From Geodermatophilus aquaeductus (lineage in GTDB: Bacteria > Actinomycetota > Actinomycetes > Mycobacteriales > Geodermatophilaceae), in NCBI RefSeq assembly GCF_900182545.1, contig NZ_FXTJ01000001.1, forward strand, positions 744,001 to 808,000: a stretch of 64,000 nucleotides of DNA, given 5' to 3'. The notes under the pieces are model-generated. The model ran no database searches. It saw nothing but the letters and a program-made list of their open reading frames with translations, and was not told where the DNA came from. Positions within the stretch are counted from its first letter, which is position 1. Each line of letters begins with the position of its first letter. Below are positions 51,814 to 61,162 of the stretch, piece after piece. Made by a program: the position numbers and the translations under genes.

Positions 51814-52859
51814 AGGTCCGGCGCGCAGGCGCCGCGACCGAGCCGGGCCAGCCCGGCCAGGTCGCCGGGGCCGAAGCCCTCCTGCCCCCGGTACTCCGGG
51901 GCCATGAGCTCGGCGGGGTCGTCGACGTGGTCGAGGCCCACCAGGTGGCCGAGCTCGTGCATGAGGACCCCGCGGACCCGGGCCCGCCCGTCGGGGGACC
52001 GGGCCGGGTCCTCGGCCCAGCCGGCGTCGATGGTGACCGTGCCGGTGACGAAGACCCACGGCCCGCCGGCGGTGACGGCCTGGCTCCCGGCGACGCCCGC
52101 GACGGTGCCCTCCAGGGCGGGGACCTCCCCGGGGTTCGCCCAGGAGACCAGCACCGGCGCCCAGCGGTCGCCGTAGCGGTCCGGCTGGAAGGGAGCCCGG
52201 TCCTCCGACCAGCCCTCGTCGGTGGTGCCGTCGAAGACGAAGCGCAGGCCGCTGGCGGCCGAGATCCGCGACAGCGCCTCCTCCACCAGCACGGTGGCGC
52301 CGGGCGGCGCGCCGTCGGGCCGCATGACCCAGTGCACCGGCCGGCACGGGTCGTAGGCGACGGGCTCGGAGCCGCCGGGCTGGGTCTCGACGAAGGCGTA
52401 CGTGCCGGTGCCGGGGGCCGCCGACGGCGTGCCCAGCGGCGCGGACGCCTCCTCCCGGCCGGGTGTGGGTCGGTCGTCCGTCGCGCCGGGAGCCGGGACG
52501 CCGCTGCGGTCGGGGGTCGTGAAGTCGTACGCGGACTCCCAGGGCCACGGGCGGGGGCCGGCGAGCACGGCCGCGCCGAGGCTGAGCACCAGGACCAGGA
52601 CGACCGACAGCACCCCGCGGACGGCGGGGGAGCGGCGGCGCGGCGGCAGCGGCGGGCCGCCCTCCCAGCCGCGCCACGGCGCCGGGTCGACGGCGTGGCC
52701 GGTGGCCTGGTCGAGCACCCACTGCGGCACCCGCCCGGTGGGCGATGCCGCGACCGGAGCCGGGACCGGGACCGGCGGCACCGGCGGCCGCCACTGCCCG
52801 GGCGGCAGCTCCGAGGGCCACGGCGGCCGTCCGCCGCGCTGCTGTCCCGCCCCGTGCAC
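51810..52859 (-). CDS. Membrane-anchored matrixin-like metalloprotease
   Basis: A 349-residue protein. A Pro-rich cytoplasmic tail (residues 1-80) precedes one membrane helix (RGVLSVVLVLVLSLGAAVLAG), a linker rich in Pro/Ser/Thr and an extracellular M10-like metalloprotease domain (about 160-349). The Zn motif is HELGHLVGLDH with the Met-turn nearby (PAELMAPEY). A partner Cys in YDPCRPVHW may make a disulfide with the final CAPDL. GTG 52859. It is convergent with the MFS gene. It may shed cell-surface proteins; targets are unknown. Confidence 0.88.
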   Translation of the reverse strand: MHGAGQQRGGRPPWPSELPPGQWRPPVPPVPVPAPVAASPTGRVPQWVLDQATGHAVDPAPWRGWEGGPPLPPRRRSPAVRGVLSVVLVLVLSLGAAVLAGPRPWPWESAYDFTTPDRSGVPAPGATDDRPTPGREEASAPLGTPSAAPGTGTYAFVETQPGGSEPVAYDPCRPVHWVMRPDGAPPGATVLVEEALSRISAASGLRFVFDGTTDEGWSEDRAPFQPDRYGDRWAPVLVSWANPGEVPALEGTVAGVAGSQAVTAGGPWVFVTGTVTIDAGWAEDPARSPDGRARVRGVLMHELGHLVGLDHVDDPAELMAPEYRGQEGFGPGDLAGLARLGRGACAPDL

Positions 52860-52953
52860 CCGTGTCCCCGTCCCGTGGTCCGGCCGTCCGTCCTACCGGG
52901 GGACGGCGGGCCGGGGAAGGGTCCGGAGGGGGAGGGTGACCCGGGCGGGGGAG

Positions 52954-54435
52954 TCAGCCGCGGGCGGCCCACCAGGCGCGCAGCTCGGCCTCGGCCTCGT
53001 CGCGCTCGAGGGGACCGCGCTCGAGGCGCAGCTCCTTGAGGAACCGCCAGGCCTCGCCGACCTCGCGGCCGGGCGGGAGATCGAGGAGCTCCATGATCGC
53101 GTTGCCGTCGAGGTCGGGCCGGACCCGCGCGAGGTCCTCGGCCGCCGACAGCTCGGCGATGCGCTGCTCGAGCGAGTCGTAGGTGGCCGACAGCGCCGCG
53201 GCCCGGCGTCGGTTGCGCGTGGTGCAGTCCGAGCGCACCAGCTTGTGCAGCCGGGGCAGCAGGTCGCCGGCGTCGGTGACGTAGCGGCGCACCGCCGAGT
53301 CGGTCCACTCCCCGCGGCCGTAGCCGTGGAAGCGCAGGTGCAGGAAGGTCAGCCGGGCGACCGCCTCGACGACCTCCTTGGGATAGCGCAGCGCCGTCAG
53401 CCGCTTGCGCACGAGCTTGGCGCCGACCACCTCGTGGTGGTGGAAGGAGACCCGGCCCCGGGGCTCGTGCCGGCGGGTGGCCGGCTTGCCGATGTCGTGC
53501 AGCAGCGCCGCCAGCCGCAGCACCAGGTCCGGCGAGGGGGCGTCCGGGTCGGCCCGCTCCAGCGCGATCGCCCGGTCGAGCACGGTGAGCGAGTGGGTGT
53601 AGACGTCCTTGTGCTGGTGGTGCTCGTCGATCTCCATGCGCAGCGCCGGCAGCTCGGGCAGGACGACGTCGGCCAGGCCGGTGGAGACGAACAGCTCCAG
53701 CCCCGCCCGCGGGGAGTCCTGCAGCAGCGTCTTCGACAGCTCGGCCTGCACCCGCTCGGGCGTGATGCGGGCCAGCTCGCCGGACATGGCGGTCATCGCC
53801 TCGACGACGTCGTCGGACGGCGTGAGGCCGAGCTGGGCGACGAAGCGCACCGCCCGCAGCATCCGCAGCGGGTCGTCGGCGAAGGAGTCCGCGGCCGCAC
53901 CGGGTGTGCGCAGCCGCCGGGCGAGCAGGTCGCCGAGGCCGCCGAACGGGTCGGTGACCGTGCGGTCGGGTCCCAGGGACACCGCCATGGCGTTGACCGT
54001 GAAGTCCCGGCGGGCCAGGTCGTCGACGAGCGAGTCGCCCCACGCCACCTCGGGGTTGCGCGACTCCCGGTCGTAGCGGTCGGCGCGGAAGGTGGTGATC
54101 TCCAGCCGGGTGCCGCGGACCTCCGCGCCGACGGTGCCGAAGGCGATCCCCTGGTTCCACGTGGAACCCGCCCAGCCGCGCAGGAGCTCCAGCACCTGCT
54201 CCGGCCGCGCGTCGGTGGTGACGTCGAGGTCACCGCCGGCTGCGGCGTCCCCGCCCGCGGCCAGCAGCGCGTCGCGCACCGAGCCGCCCACCAGGTGCGC
54301 CTCGAAGCCGGCGGCGGCGAAGCGTTCGCCCAGCTGGACGAGCACGGGGGAGACGTCCACCAGCTCCCGCACGGTCTGCTGCACCGCCGGCGGGACTGCC
54401 CCGCCGGCCGGACGACTCTGCGGCTCTCCGGACAC
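52954..54435 (-). CDS. pcnA: CCA tRNA nucleotidyltransferase / poly(A) polymerase family
   Basis: A 493-residue class II nucleotidyltransferase. The head domain has LVGGSVRDALL and DLDVTTDA with the catalytic Asp pair, then RRDFTVNAMA. A neck and body follow, and the C-terminal HD domain has RLAALLHDIGKPATRRHE. It adds or repairs the CCA end of tRNA. The first 33 residues are variable. GTG 54435 is probably leaderless, with TACCCT 8 bp upstream. It is back-to-back with the Nudix gene, as Rv3907c and Rv3908 are. A parS-like palindrome is embedded at 54154. Confidence 0.95.
   Translation of the reverse strand: MSGEPQSRPAGGAVPPAVQQTVRELVDVSPVLVQLGERFAAAGFEAHLVGGSVRDALLAAGGDAAAGGDLDVTTDARPEQVLELLRGWAGSTWNQGIAFGTVGAEVRGTRLEITTFRADRYDRESRNPEVAWGDSLVDDLARRDFTVNAMAVSLGPDRTVTDPFGGLGDLLARRLRTPGAAADSFADDPLRMLRAVRFVAQLGLTPSDDVVEAMTAMSGELARITPERVQAELSKTLLQDSPRAGLELFVSTGLADVVLPELPALRMEIDEHHQHKDVYTHSLTVLDRAIALERADPDAPSPDLVLRLAALLHDIGKPATRRHEPRGRVSFHHHEVVGAKLVRKRLTALRYPKEVVEAVARLTFLHLRFHGYGRGEWTDSAVRRYVTDAGDLLPRLHKLVRSDCTTRNRRRAAALSATYDSLEQRIAELSAAEDLARVRPDLDGNAIMELLDLPPGREVGEAWRFLKELRLERGPLERDEAEAELRAWWAARG
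54154..54167. promoter_or_regulatory. parS-like palindrome, exact copy 3
   Basis: GTTCCACGTGGAAC lies inside pcnA, where on the minus strand it encodes part of GSTWN, a different frame from the helicase copy. It is the nearest copy to the expected parAB locus. Confidence 0.72.
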
Positions 54436-54443
54436 GACGAGCC

Positions 54444-54449
54444 AGGGTA
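54444..54449 (-). promoter_or_regulatory. -10 element TACCCT for pcnA
   Basis: On the minus strand TACCCT ends 8 bp before the pcnA GTG. With the facing copy at 54466 it forms a divergent pair. Confidence 0.5.
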
Positions 54450-54465
54450 GTGGCGCGGCTCGCGC

Positions 54466-54471
54466 TACCCT
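54466..54471 (+). promoter_or_regulatory. -10 element TACCCT for Nudix gene
   Basis: TACCCT ends 6 bp before the ATG at 54478, so the Nudix message is probably leaderless. It is identical to the pcnA element on the other strand. Confidence 0.55.
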
Positions 54472-54477
54472 CCTCGC

Positions 54478-54954
54478 ATGGCAGGGACCGGCGGACGAGG
54501 GCGTCCCGGTCGCCGTCTGCGCCGGGTGGACGAGACCTCCGCGGGGGGCCTCGTGGTCGCCGACGACCCCCTCACCGGCCCTCGCGCCGCGCTCATCGGG
54601 CGCACCGACCGCCGCGGCCGGCTGCTGTGGTCGCTGCCCAAGGGCCACATCGAGGAGGGCGAGACCCCGGAGGACACCGCCGTCCGGGAGGTCGCCGAGG
54701 AGACCGGGATCATCGGCGAGGTGCTCGCCCCGCTCGGGATCATCGACTTCTGGTTCGTCGCCGAGGGCCGCCGCGTGCACAAGACGGTGCACCACTTCCT
54801 CCTGCGCGCCATCGGCGGCGCGCTGTCCGACGCCGACGTCGAGGTGACCGAGGTCGCCTGGGTCCCCCTCGACGAGCTGGCCGGCCGGCTGGCCTACGCC
54901 GACGAACGGGCGCTGGTCGAGCGGGCGCCCGCGCTGCTCGCCGACAGTGCGTGA
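54478..54954 (+). CDS. Nudix hydrolase (MutT4-like)
   Basis: A 158-residue Nudix protein. The Nudix box is complete between Gly56 and Ile78, following GX5EX7REUXEEXGU. A basic N-terminal tail ([15 protein letters not shown]) precedes the domain. Mycobacterium MutT4 (Rv3908) has the same neighbours and hydrolyses (d)NTPs, so a similar house-cleaning role is likely. [11 protein letters not shown] strand follows the box. It overlaps the next gene by 8 bp, starting a run of envelope genes. Confidence 0.92.
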   Translation: MAGTGGRGRPGRRLRRVDETSAGGLVVADDPLTGPRAALIGRTDRRGRLLWSLPKGHIEEGETPEDTAVREVAEETGIIGEVLAPLGIIDFWFVAEGRRVHKTVHHFLLRAIGGALSDADVEVTEVAWVPLDELAGRLAYADERALVERAPALLADSA

Positions 54955-57319
54955 CCCGGACCCCCAGGTCCGTCCCAGTTCGCGTTCCCCGCGCCCCGGG
55001 GCCGGCCGGCGCGGGAGGACGGTGACCCGCGTCCTGACGGGGGCACTGCTGGCCCTCCCGCTGGCTGCCGCACCCGTCCTCGCCCCGGCCGTCGTCCCGG
55101 CCCTGGGCCCGGTGCTGGGCCCCGCCCTGGCGGCGCCCGCCGCACCCGCGCCGGAGGCCGAGCGCCCGGTCACCGTCGACCTCACCCGCCTCGACCCGCG
55201 CACCGTCGCGCCCGGCGGCACCGTGACCCTGGGCGGCACCCTCACCAACACCGGCAGCGAGACGCTGACCGACCTCGGCGTCCGGCTGCAGCGCGGCGCG
55301 GTGGTCACCACCCGCGCGGACCTGCTCGCCGCCGACGCCGACGCCGACCCGGCCACCGCCTCCAGCACGCCGTTCGCCCCGCTGCCCGGCGCGCTCGCGC
55401 CCGGCGACAGCCTCCCGTTCACCCTCACCGCGACCACCGCCGACCTCGGCCTGGGCGGCGACGGCGTCTACCCGCTGCTGCTCAACCTCAACGGCACGGG
55501 GGCGGACGGCGAGCCGCGCCGGGTGGGCGAGGTCCGCACGCACCTGGTGCAGCAGACCGCGCCGCCGGCCACGGCCACCGCCGTCGCGTGGCTGTGGCCG
55601 CTGACCGAGCGCAGCCACCGCGACGCCGCCGGTGACTTCACCGACGACGGGCTGGCCACCGCGGTGTCCGACGGCGGCCGCCTCGACCGCGCGCTGTCCG
55701 TCGTCGAGCGGCTGCCGGCGGTGCTCGCCCCCGGCGCCCCGGCCCCGACGCCGGTGGCCCCGGTGACGCTCGCCGTCGACCCGGCGCTGGTCGAGGAGCT
55801 CTCGGTCATGGCCGAGGGCCCCTACGACGTCGCGGGTGAGGACGACGCCGGCACCGGGACCGAGAGCGCCGCCGCGTGGCTGGAGCGGCTGCGCGCCGTG
55901 GCCGCCGAGCACCCTGTGGTCGCGCTGCCGTACGGCGACGTCGACGCCGACGCGCTGCAGGCCACCGGTCTGGGCGCCGCGCTCACCCGCACGCTGCCCG
56001 GCGCCCCGACCGGCAAGGACGAGGACACCGCGGACGGCACCGACGGGGACACCGACGGCTCCCCGGACGCGCGGCCGGTCGCCTCCGAGGCCTCCCCGGG
56101 ACCGGCCGGCGCCGCGCTGCTCGCCGACGCCCTCGGGGTCGCGCCGCGGACCGACCTCGCCTGGGCGCCCGGCGGGGCGCTGCGGCCGGACACGCTGGGC
56201 ACGCTGCGCGCCGGCGGCGTCGAACAGGTCGTCGTCGCCTCCAGCGCCCTCTCCGGTGAGGACGCCGTGCTCGGCGTTCCCGACGGCGGCGCCGCGGCGC
56301 GGGCCACGGTGCCCGCCGCCGACGGCCCGGTGGAGGCGCTGGTGGCCGACGCCGGGCTGTCCTCCGTCGTCGGCGCGGCCGGTCCCGCCGGCGGGGCGCG
56401 GATCGCCGAGCAGCGCTACGTCGCCGAGCTCGTGCTCGTCTCGCAGCAGGCGGCGACCGATCCCGCGGGCCAGAGCGTGCTCGTCGCTCCCGCGCGCGAC
56501 GTCGACCCCGACCCGGAGGCGGTCGCGGCGATGATCGCCGACACCGCCCTGCCCGGCCTGCGCCCGGTCGCGCTGACCGACCTCGCCGCGGGCCCGGTCG
56601 CCGACGCCGGCACGCCGCTGGACCAGGCCGGCGCCCCCCTGCTCGACCCGGCCGGCCTCGCCGAGCTCGCCGCCGCCGCGCAGTCGCGCGACGACCTGGC
56701 CGGCGCCGTCGTCGGCGACGCGGCGAGCGCCCTCGCCGCCCCCGACGCCGCGTTCGCCCGGGCGGCCTCGGCGTCCTGGCGGGACGACCCGGTCGGCTTC
56801 CTCGCCGCCGCGCAGGACGTGCGCGACACCGTGGGCGGGCTGCGCGAGCGGGTGACCCTGGTGGCCCCGGCCGACGGCACCTACAGCCTCGCCTCCAGCG
56901 ACGCGCCGCTGGTGCTCACCGTGCAGAACGACCTGCCCTTCGCCGTCCGGGTGCTGCCGCAGGTGCGCACCCGCGACAACGTCGGCCTGACCATCGGCGA
57001 GCTCGCGGCGCAGGAGCTGGAGCCCGAGCAGCGCACCACGCTGGAGATCCCCACCCAGGTCACCCAGTCGGGGCGCTTCGCCGTCACCGCGAGTCTGACC
57101 ACCCCCGGCGGCGGGGCCCTCGGCGACGACGTCGCCATCCAGGTCCGCAGCACCGCCTACGGGACGATCTCGCTGTCGATCACCATCGGCGCCGCCGTCC
57201 TGCTCGGGCTGCTCTTCCTCCGCCGCGGGATCCTGTTCCTGCGCCGCCGCGGGCGGGCCGAGGAGGAGCTCCCCGACGGCGCCGGCGCCGCGTGGCCGCC
57301 CAGCCGGAGCCCGGTGTGA
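54947..57319 (+). CDS. DUF6049 secreted, membrane-anchored protein (Rv3909-like)
   Basis: A 790-residue exported protein. A signal peptide (about residues 20-65, [25 protein letters not shown]) is followed by an Ig-like domain with conserved NLN/GDSLPF strands ([24 protein letters not shown]). A large middle region resembles a TIM-barrel or polysaccharide deacetylase-like fold, and a second Ig-like domain has [18 protein letters not shown]. The C-terminal helix is [23 protein letters not shown]. It is the positional counterpart of Rv3909 and SCO3895-type proteins. GTG 54947 overlaps the Nudix gene; GTG 55022 is an alternative start. It probably helps cell-wall assembly with MurJ downstream; function is unproven. 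Confidence 0.88.
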   Translation: MRDPDPQVRPSSRSPRPGAGRRGRTVTRVLTGALLALPLAAAPVLAPAVVPALGPVLGPALAAPAAPAPEAERPVTVDLTRLDPRTVAPGGTVTLGGTLTNTGSETLTDLGVRLQRGAVVTTRADLLAADADADPATASSTPFAPLPGALAPGDSLPFTLTATTADLGLGGDGVYPLLLNLNGTGADGEPRRVGEVRTHLVQQTAPPATATAVAWLWPLTERSHRDAAGDFTDDGLATAVSDGGRLDRALSVVERLPAVLAPGAPAPTPVAPVTLAVDPALVEELSVMAEGPYDVAGEDDAGTGTESAAAWLERLRAVAAEHPVVALPYGDVDADALQATGLGAALTRTLPGAPTGKDEDTADGTDGDTDGSPDARPVASEASPGPAGAALLADALGVAPRTDLAWAPGGALRPDTLGTLRAGGVEQVVVASSALSGEDAVLGVPDGGAAARATVPAADGPVEALVADAGLSSVVGAAGPAGGARIAEQRYVAELVLVSQQAATDPAGQSVLVAPARDVDPDPEAVAAMIADTALPGLRPVALTDLAAGPVADAGTPLDQAGAPLLDPAGLAELAAAAQSRDDLAGAVVGDAASALAAPDAAFARAASASWRDDPVGFLAAAQDVRDTVGGLRERVTLVAPADGTYSLASSDAPLVLTVQNDLPFAVRVLPQVRTRDNVGLTIGELAAQELEPEQRTTLEIPTQVTQSGRFAVTASLTTPGGGALGDDVAIQVRSTAYGTISLSITIGAAVLLGLLFLRRGILFLRRRGRAEEELPDGAGAAWPPSRSPV

Positions 57320-59397
57320 CCGGCCACCCCCGCAGTGACGAGGACGCGCCCGCCCGCGAGCCGGTGCAGCGCCCGCTGCCGCCGGTGCCCCCGGCCGTCT
57401 CCTCGGGCGACGCCCCGCCCCGCCCGGCCCGCGAGCGCTCCCGGCCGCTGCCCCCGCCGCCGTACCCGGTGGCCCCGCCGCCGGGCTCGGACCTCGCGGG
57501 TGCCGCACCCCGCCGTCCCATGCCGCCGGTGCCGCCGGCGCGGCCACGGCCGCCCGCCGCCCGCACCGAGCAGTCCTCGACGACCCCGCCGGCATCCCCG
57601 GGCGAGGCCCCGGCGGCGGCCGCCCGGCCGGCGCCGCGGCCGCTGCCGCCGGTGCCCCCGCCCGTCCGGCGCCGCTTCATCCCCGCCGACGAGACGCAGG
57701 TCATCCCGATCCTGCAGCTCCCGCCGGTCCCCCAGGCGCCCGAGGGGGAGACCGAGGAGGAGGCCCGCGAGCGCGAGGGCGCCCCCGGCGGCAGCCGCGG
57801 CATCCTCCGCGCCGCCGGGACCATGGCCGTGGCCACGCTGGTGTCCCGCGTGACCGGGCTCCTGCGCACGGTCGTGCTGGCCGCGGCGCTGGGCGTCGGG
57901 CTGGTCAACGACGCGTACAACACCGCCAACACGCTGCCCAACATCGTCTACGAGCTGCTGCTCGGCGGGGTCCTGACCTCCGTCATCGTGCCGCTGCTCG
58001 TGCACGCCCAGGAGCGCGACCGCGACGGCGGCGTCGGCTACGCGCAGCGGCTGTCCACGGTGGCGATCGCCGGGCTCGTGGTGGTCACCGCGGTCGCCAT
58101 CGCCATCGCGCCGCTGCTCACCGCGCTCTACGGCATCCAGGGCGACCCCGAGCAGGTGCGGCTGGCCAACTGGCTGGCCCGGATCCTGCTGGTGGAGATC
58201 GTCTTCTACGGGATCGGCGCGCTGGCGCAGGCGATCCTCAACAGCCGCGGCGTCTTCGGCCCGCCGGCGTGGGCGCCGGTGCTCAACAACGTCGTCGTCA
58301 TCGCCACCGGCGTGCTGTTCCTGATGGCCAGCGGGCCCGGCGAGCTCGAGCCGGCCACGATCACGCCCGGCCAGGTGTGGCTCCTCGGCGGCGGCACGCT
58401 GCTCGGCATCGCCGTCCAGGCGCTCGTGCTCGTGCCGTCCCTGTACCGGGCCGGCGTGCCGCTGCGGCCCCGCTGGAACCTGCGCCAGACCGGCCTGCGC
58501 GAGGCCGGCGGGCTCGGCCTGTGGGTCGTCCTCTACGTGGCGGTCAGCCAGATCGGCGTCATCGTGGCCACCCGCGTGGCCAACGCCGCCACCCGCGAGG
58601 GCGGCCTGGGCTCGAGCGCCTTCGCCTACGCCAGCCTGCTGTTCCAGATGCCCTACGGGATCATCGGCGTCGCGCTGCTCACCGCCCTGGTGCCGCGGAT
58701 GAGCCGGGCGGCCGCCCGCCACGACGTCCCCGGCGTCGTCCAGGACCTCGCGCTCGGCACCCGGCTGTCCGCGCTCGGGCTGCTGCCGGTGTCCGCCGCG
58801 CTGACCGTCGTCGGCCCGGCGCTGGGCGTCGTGGCCTTCGCCCGCGGCAACACCTCGGTCGAGGACGCCCGCGGGATCGGCGTGGCCCTGGCCGTCGGCG
58901 CCTTCGGCCTGCTGCCCATGGCGGTCACCCTCCTGCAGCTGCGCGTCTTCTACGCCATGAAGGACGCCCGGACGCCGACGCTCATCCAGGTCGGCATGGT
59001 CGTCGTCCGGGTGCCGCTGCTGCTGCTCGTCCCGGTGCTGGTGGAGCCCCGGCACGTCGTCGCCGGCCTGATGCTCGCCACGAGCGTCACCTACCTGGCC
59101 GGCTGGGCCCTCGGGCACCTGGCGCTCCGGCGGCACCTCGCCGGTGCGGAGGGCGGCGGGGCGCTCGGCCCGGTGCTGCGGATGGCGCTGGTGGCGCTCG
59201 TCGCCGCCGGCCTGGGCTGGCTCGCCGTCCGGGTGACCGACGACGCCCTGGGATCGTCCGTGGCGGGCTCGCTCGGGACCGTGTTGGTCGGTACCGTGGT
59301 CGTCGGCGTCACGGCTCTCGCCGGGTTCGTGCTCGTCCGCATCCCGGAGCTCCGGGCACCCCTCGCCGCGGTCCGCGCGCGGCTGGGCCGCGGGTGA
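57316..59397 (+). CDS. murJ: Lipid II flippase MurJ
   Basis: A 693-residue MurJ (MviN). A Pro-rich cytoplasmic extension (about residues 1-165, with repeated PLPPVPP) precedes the fourteen-helix core, which starts AAGTMAVATLVSRVTGLLRTVVLAAALGVGLVNDAYNTANTLPNIVYELLLGGVL. Conserved charged residues sit in the central cavity of this fold. It flips lipid II for peptidoglycan synthesis. The GTG at 57316 makes a GTGA overlap with the DUF6049 stop, which is preferred to a GTG at 57292. In Mycobacterium the pseudokinase is fused to MurJ; here it is a separate downstream gene. Confidence 0.95.
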   Translation: MTGHPRSDEDAPAREPVQRPLPPVPPAVSSGDAPPRPARERSRPLPPPPYPVAPPPGSDLAGAAPRRPMPPVPPARPRPPAARTEQSSTTPPASPGEAPAAAARPAPRPLPPVPPPVRRRFIPADETQVIPILQLPPVPQAPEGETEEEAREREGAPGGSRGILRAAGTMAVATLVSRVTGLLRTVVLAAALGVGLVNDAYNTANTLPNIVYELLLGGVLTSVIVPLLVHAQERDRDGGVGYAQRLSTVAIAGLVVVTAVAIAIAPLLTALYGIQGDPEQVRLANWLARILLVEIVFYGIGALAQAILNSRGVFGPPAWAPVLNNVVVIATGVLFLMASGPGELEPATITPGQVWLLGGGTLLGIAVQALVLVPSLYRAGVPLRPRWNLRQTGLREAGGLGLWVVLYVAVSQIGVIVATRVANAATREGGLGSSAFAYASLLFQMPYGIIGVALLTALVPRMSRAAARHDVPGVVQDLALGTRLSALGLLPVSAALTVVGPALGVVAFARGNTSVEDARGIGVALAVGAFGLLPMAVTLLQLRVFYAMKDARTPTLIQVGMVVVRVPLLLLVPVLVEPRHVVAGLMLATSVTYLAGWALGHLALRRHLAGAEGGGALGPVLRMALVALVAAGLGWLAVRVTDDALGSSVAGSLGTVLVGTVVVGVTALAGFVLVRIPELRAPLAAVRARLGRG

Positions 59398-59476
59398 GCG
59401 ACGGGCTCGCGGGCACGGGCACCGGCCTCGGGGCAGCGCGCCTCCGGGGGACGAGGACAGGGGGTCGGACGCGTCC

Positions 59477-61105
59477 ATGACGGCCACGATCACCGGCCTC
59501 CCCGACCGGTACCGCCCGCTGGACGAGGTCGGCCCCGAGGAACGCACCGACACCGGCGCCATCCACTGCTGGCGCGCCAAGGACCGGATCCTCAACCGCG
59601 ACGTCGCCATCCGCGTGCACGTCCCCGGCGGCCCCGCGGCGCGCGGCTGGATCGCCCGGGCGCTGACCGCCGGTGGCCTGGCCACCCCCGCGCTGGCGAT
59701 GGTCTACGACGCCTCGGAGGGCAGCGGCGGCCAGAGCGGCGTCGCCTACGTCGTCAACGAGTGGATCGAGGGGCAGACCCTCGCCGAGCGGCTGCAGTCG
59801 GGGCCGATGGGCGAGCGGGAGGCCCGCACGGTGCTGCGCCGGCTGGCCGAGGGCGTCGCCGAGGCGCACCGGGTCGGCCTCGCCGTCGGCGGCCTGAGCC
59901 CCGAGACCGTCGTCCTGCGGCCCAACGGCCTGGTCGGCCTGCGCGCCGTCCCCGCCGCCACCGGCACCGTCCAGGAGGACATCGCCGCGCTGGGCGCGCT
60001 GCTGGAGTACTGCCTCACCGGCCGGCAGGCCGGCGTCCCCGGTCCCGACGGCGTCCCCGCCCGGGAGCCGGTCATCGGCGCGCCCGACCTGGCCGCCCTC
60101 GTGCGCCGGACCCGCTCCACCGGGCCCGGCGCCGGCCTGGCCAGCGCCGCCGCGATGGCCGCCCTGCTCGCCGAGCGCCCGCGCTCGCACGCCTCCGTCC
60201 CGGTCCGCGGCCGCGACGAGAGCGACAGCGGCTGGCTGCGCCGGCTGCGCGACCACCGCGACGCCGACGCCGCTGCCGAGCCGGCCCCCGTCGTCCACGA
60301 GGTCCCCGACGACGACCCGCAGCGGCTCGACCGGCACACGCTGCCGCCGGTGCCCCCGGGTCGCGCGCGCGTGCTCCCGCCCGTCTCGGCCGCCCCCGCG
60401 GACGCCGACGACCACGACGTCTTCGGCGGGGCCGACGACTACGACGAGGACGATGACGACCGCCCCGGCCGGCGCCGCCTGATGGTGGGTGCCCTGCTGC
60501 TGGCCGCGGTCGCCCTCGTCGTGCTGCTGGCCTGGTGGGTGGGCACCAACCTGCTCTCCGTCGCCGGCGACGTCGACGAGCGCCCCGGCTCGGCGCCCAC
60601 CGGGTCGAGCAGCGCGCCGCCCGCCGAGGAGAGCGCCGACCCGTCCTCCGCCGCCGGCCCGCTGGTGGCCGTCACCGGCGCCACGGTGTTCGACCCGTTC
60701 GGCGACGGCGAGCCGGAGAACGACGACGAGGTCCCGGCCACCATCGACGGCGACCCGGCCACCACCTGGTCGACGCTCAGCTACCGGGGCTCGGCCGACT
60801 TCGGCAACCTCAAGCCCGGCGTCGGGATCGTCTACGACCTCGGCTCGGACCAGGCGGTCGGCGGCGTCACCCTGACGACCACCACGCCCGGCATCGCCGT
60901 CGAGGTCCGCACCGGCGGCGCCCCCGACGGCGACCTCGACTCCTTCGCCGTCGCGGCCGCCGGCAGCGTCGACGGGACCACCGACCTCGCCTTCGAGGAG
61001 CCGGTCACCGCGCGCTACGTGCTGGTGTGGGTGACCGGTCTGGTGCCCGCCGAGGACGGCTTCTCCGCCGACCTCGCCGAGGTCGGGATCACGACCGCCT
61101 CCTGA
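59477..61105 (+). CDS. Membrane-anchored pseudokinase of the MurJ-FhaA type
   Basis: A 542-residue protein. Residues about 10-245 have a protein-kinase fold without key residues: the HRD site reads GGLSPETVVL, no DFG is present, and the VAIK lysine position reads VAIRV. A helix at 336-356 spans the membrane, and the outer part (about 385-542) resembles a discoidin/F5-8C-like beta domain (TIDGDPATTWSTLSYRG). The Asp-rich linker (DDYDEDDDD) precedes the helix. It matches the C-terminal half of mycobacterial MviN, whose phosphorylated pseudokinase binds FhaA to limit wall synthesis. ATG 59477, 79 bp after murJ. Confidence 0.88.
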   Translation: MTATITGLPDRYRPLDEVGPEERTDTGAIHCWRAKDRILNRDVAIRVHVPGGPAARGWIARALTAGGLATPALAMVYDASEGSGGQSGVAYVVNEWIEGQTLAERLQSGPMGEREARTVLRRLAEGVAEAHRVGLAVGGLSPETVVLRPNGLVGLRAVPAATGTVQEDIAALGALLEYCLTGRQAGVPGPDGVPAREPVIGAPDLAALVRRTRSTGPGAGLASAAAMAALLAERPRSHASVPVRGRDESDSGWLRRLRDHRDADAAAEPAPVVHEVPDDDPQRLDRHTLPPVPPGRARVLPPVSAAPADADDHDVFGGADDYDEDDDDRPGRRRLMVGALLLAAVALVVLLAWWVGTNLLSVAGDVDERPGSAPTGSSSAPPAEESADPSSAAGPLVAVTGATVFDPFGDGEPENDDEVPATIDGDPATTWSTLSYRGSADFGNLKPGVGIVYDLGSDQAVGGVTLTTTTPGIAVEVRTGGAPDGDLDSFAVAAAGSVDGTTDLAFEEPVTARYVLVWVTGLVPAEDGFSADLAEVGITTAS

Positions 61106-61135
61106 GGGTGAGCTGCACGTCAGCGGGCTCCCGGC

Positions 61136-61162
61136 GGGAATCTGGCCCTACGATCCGTCGTT
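61136..61162 (+). promoter_or_regulatory. SigR/SigH-type promoter of trxB
   Basis: GGGAAT (61136-61141), exactly 18 bp, then GTT (61160-61162) matches the thiol-stress sigma consensus GGGAAT-N18-GTT of Streptomyces SigR and mycobacterial SigH. A vegetative-type TACGAT at 61149 overlaps it. Confidence 0.78.
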
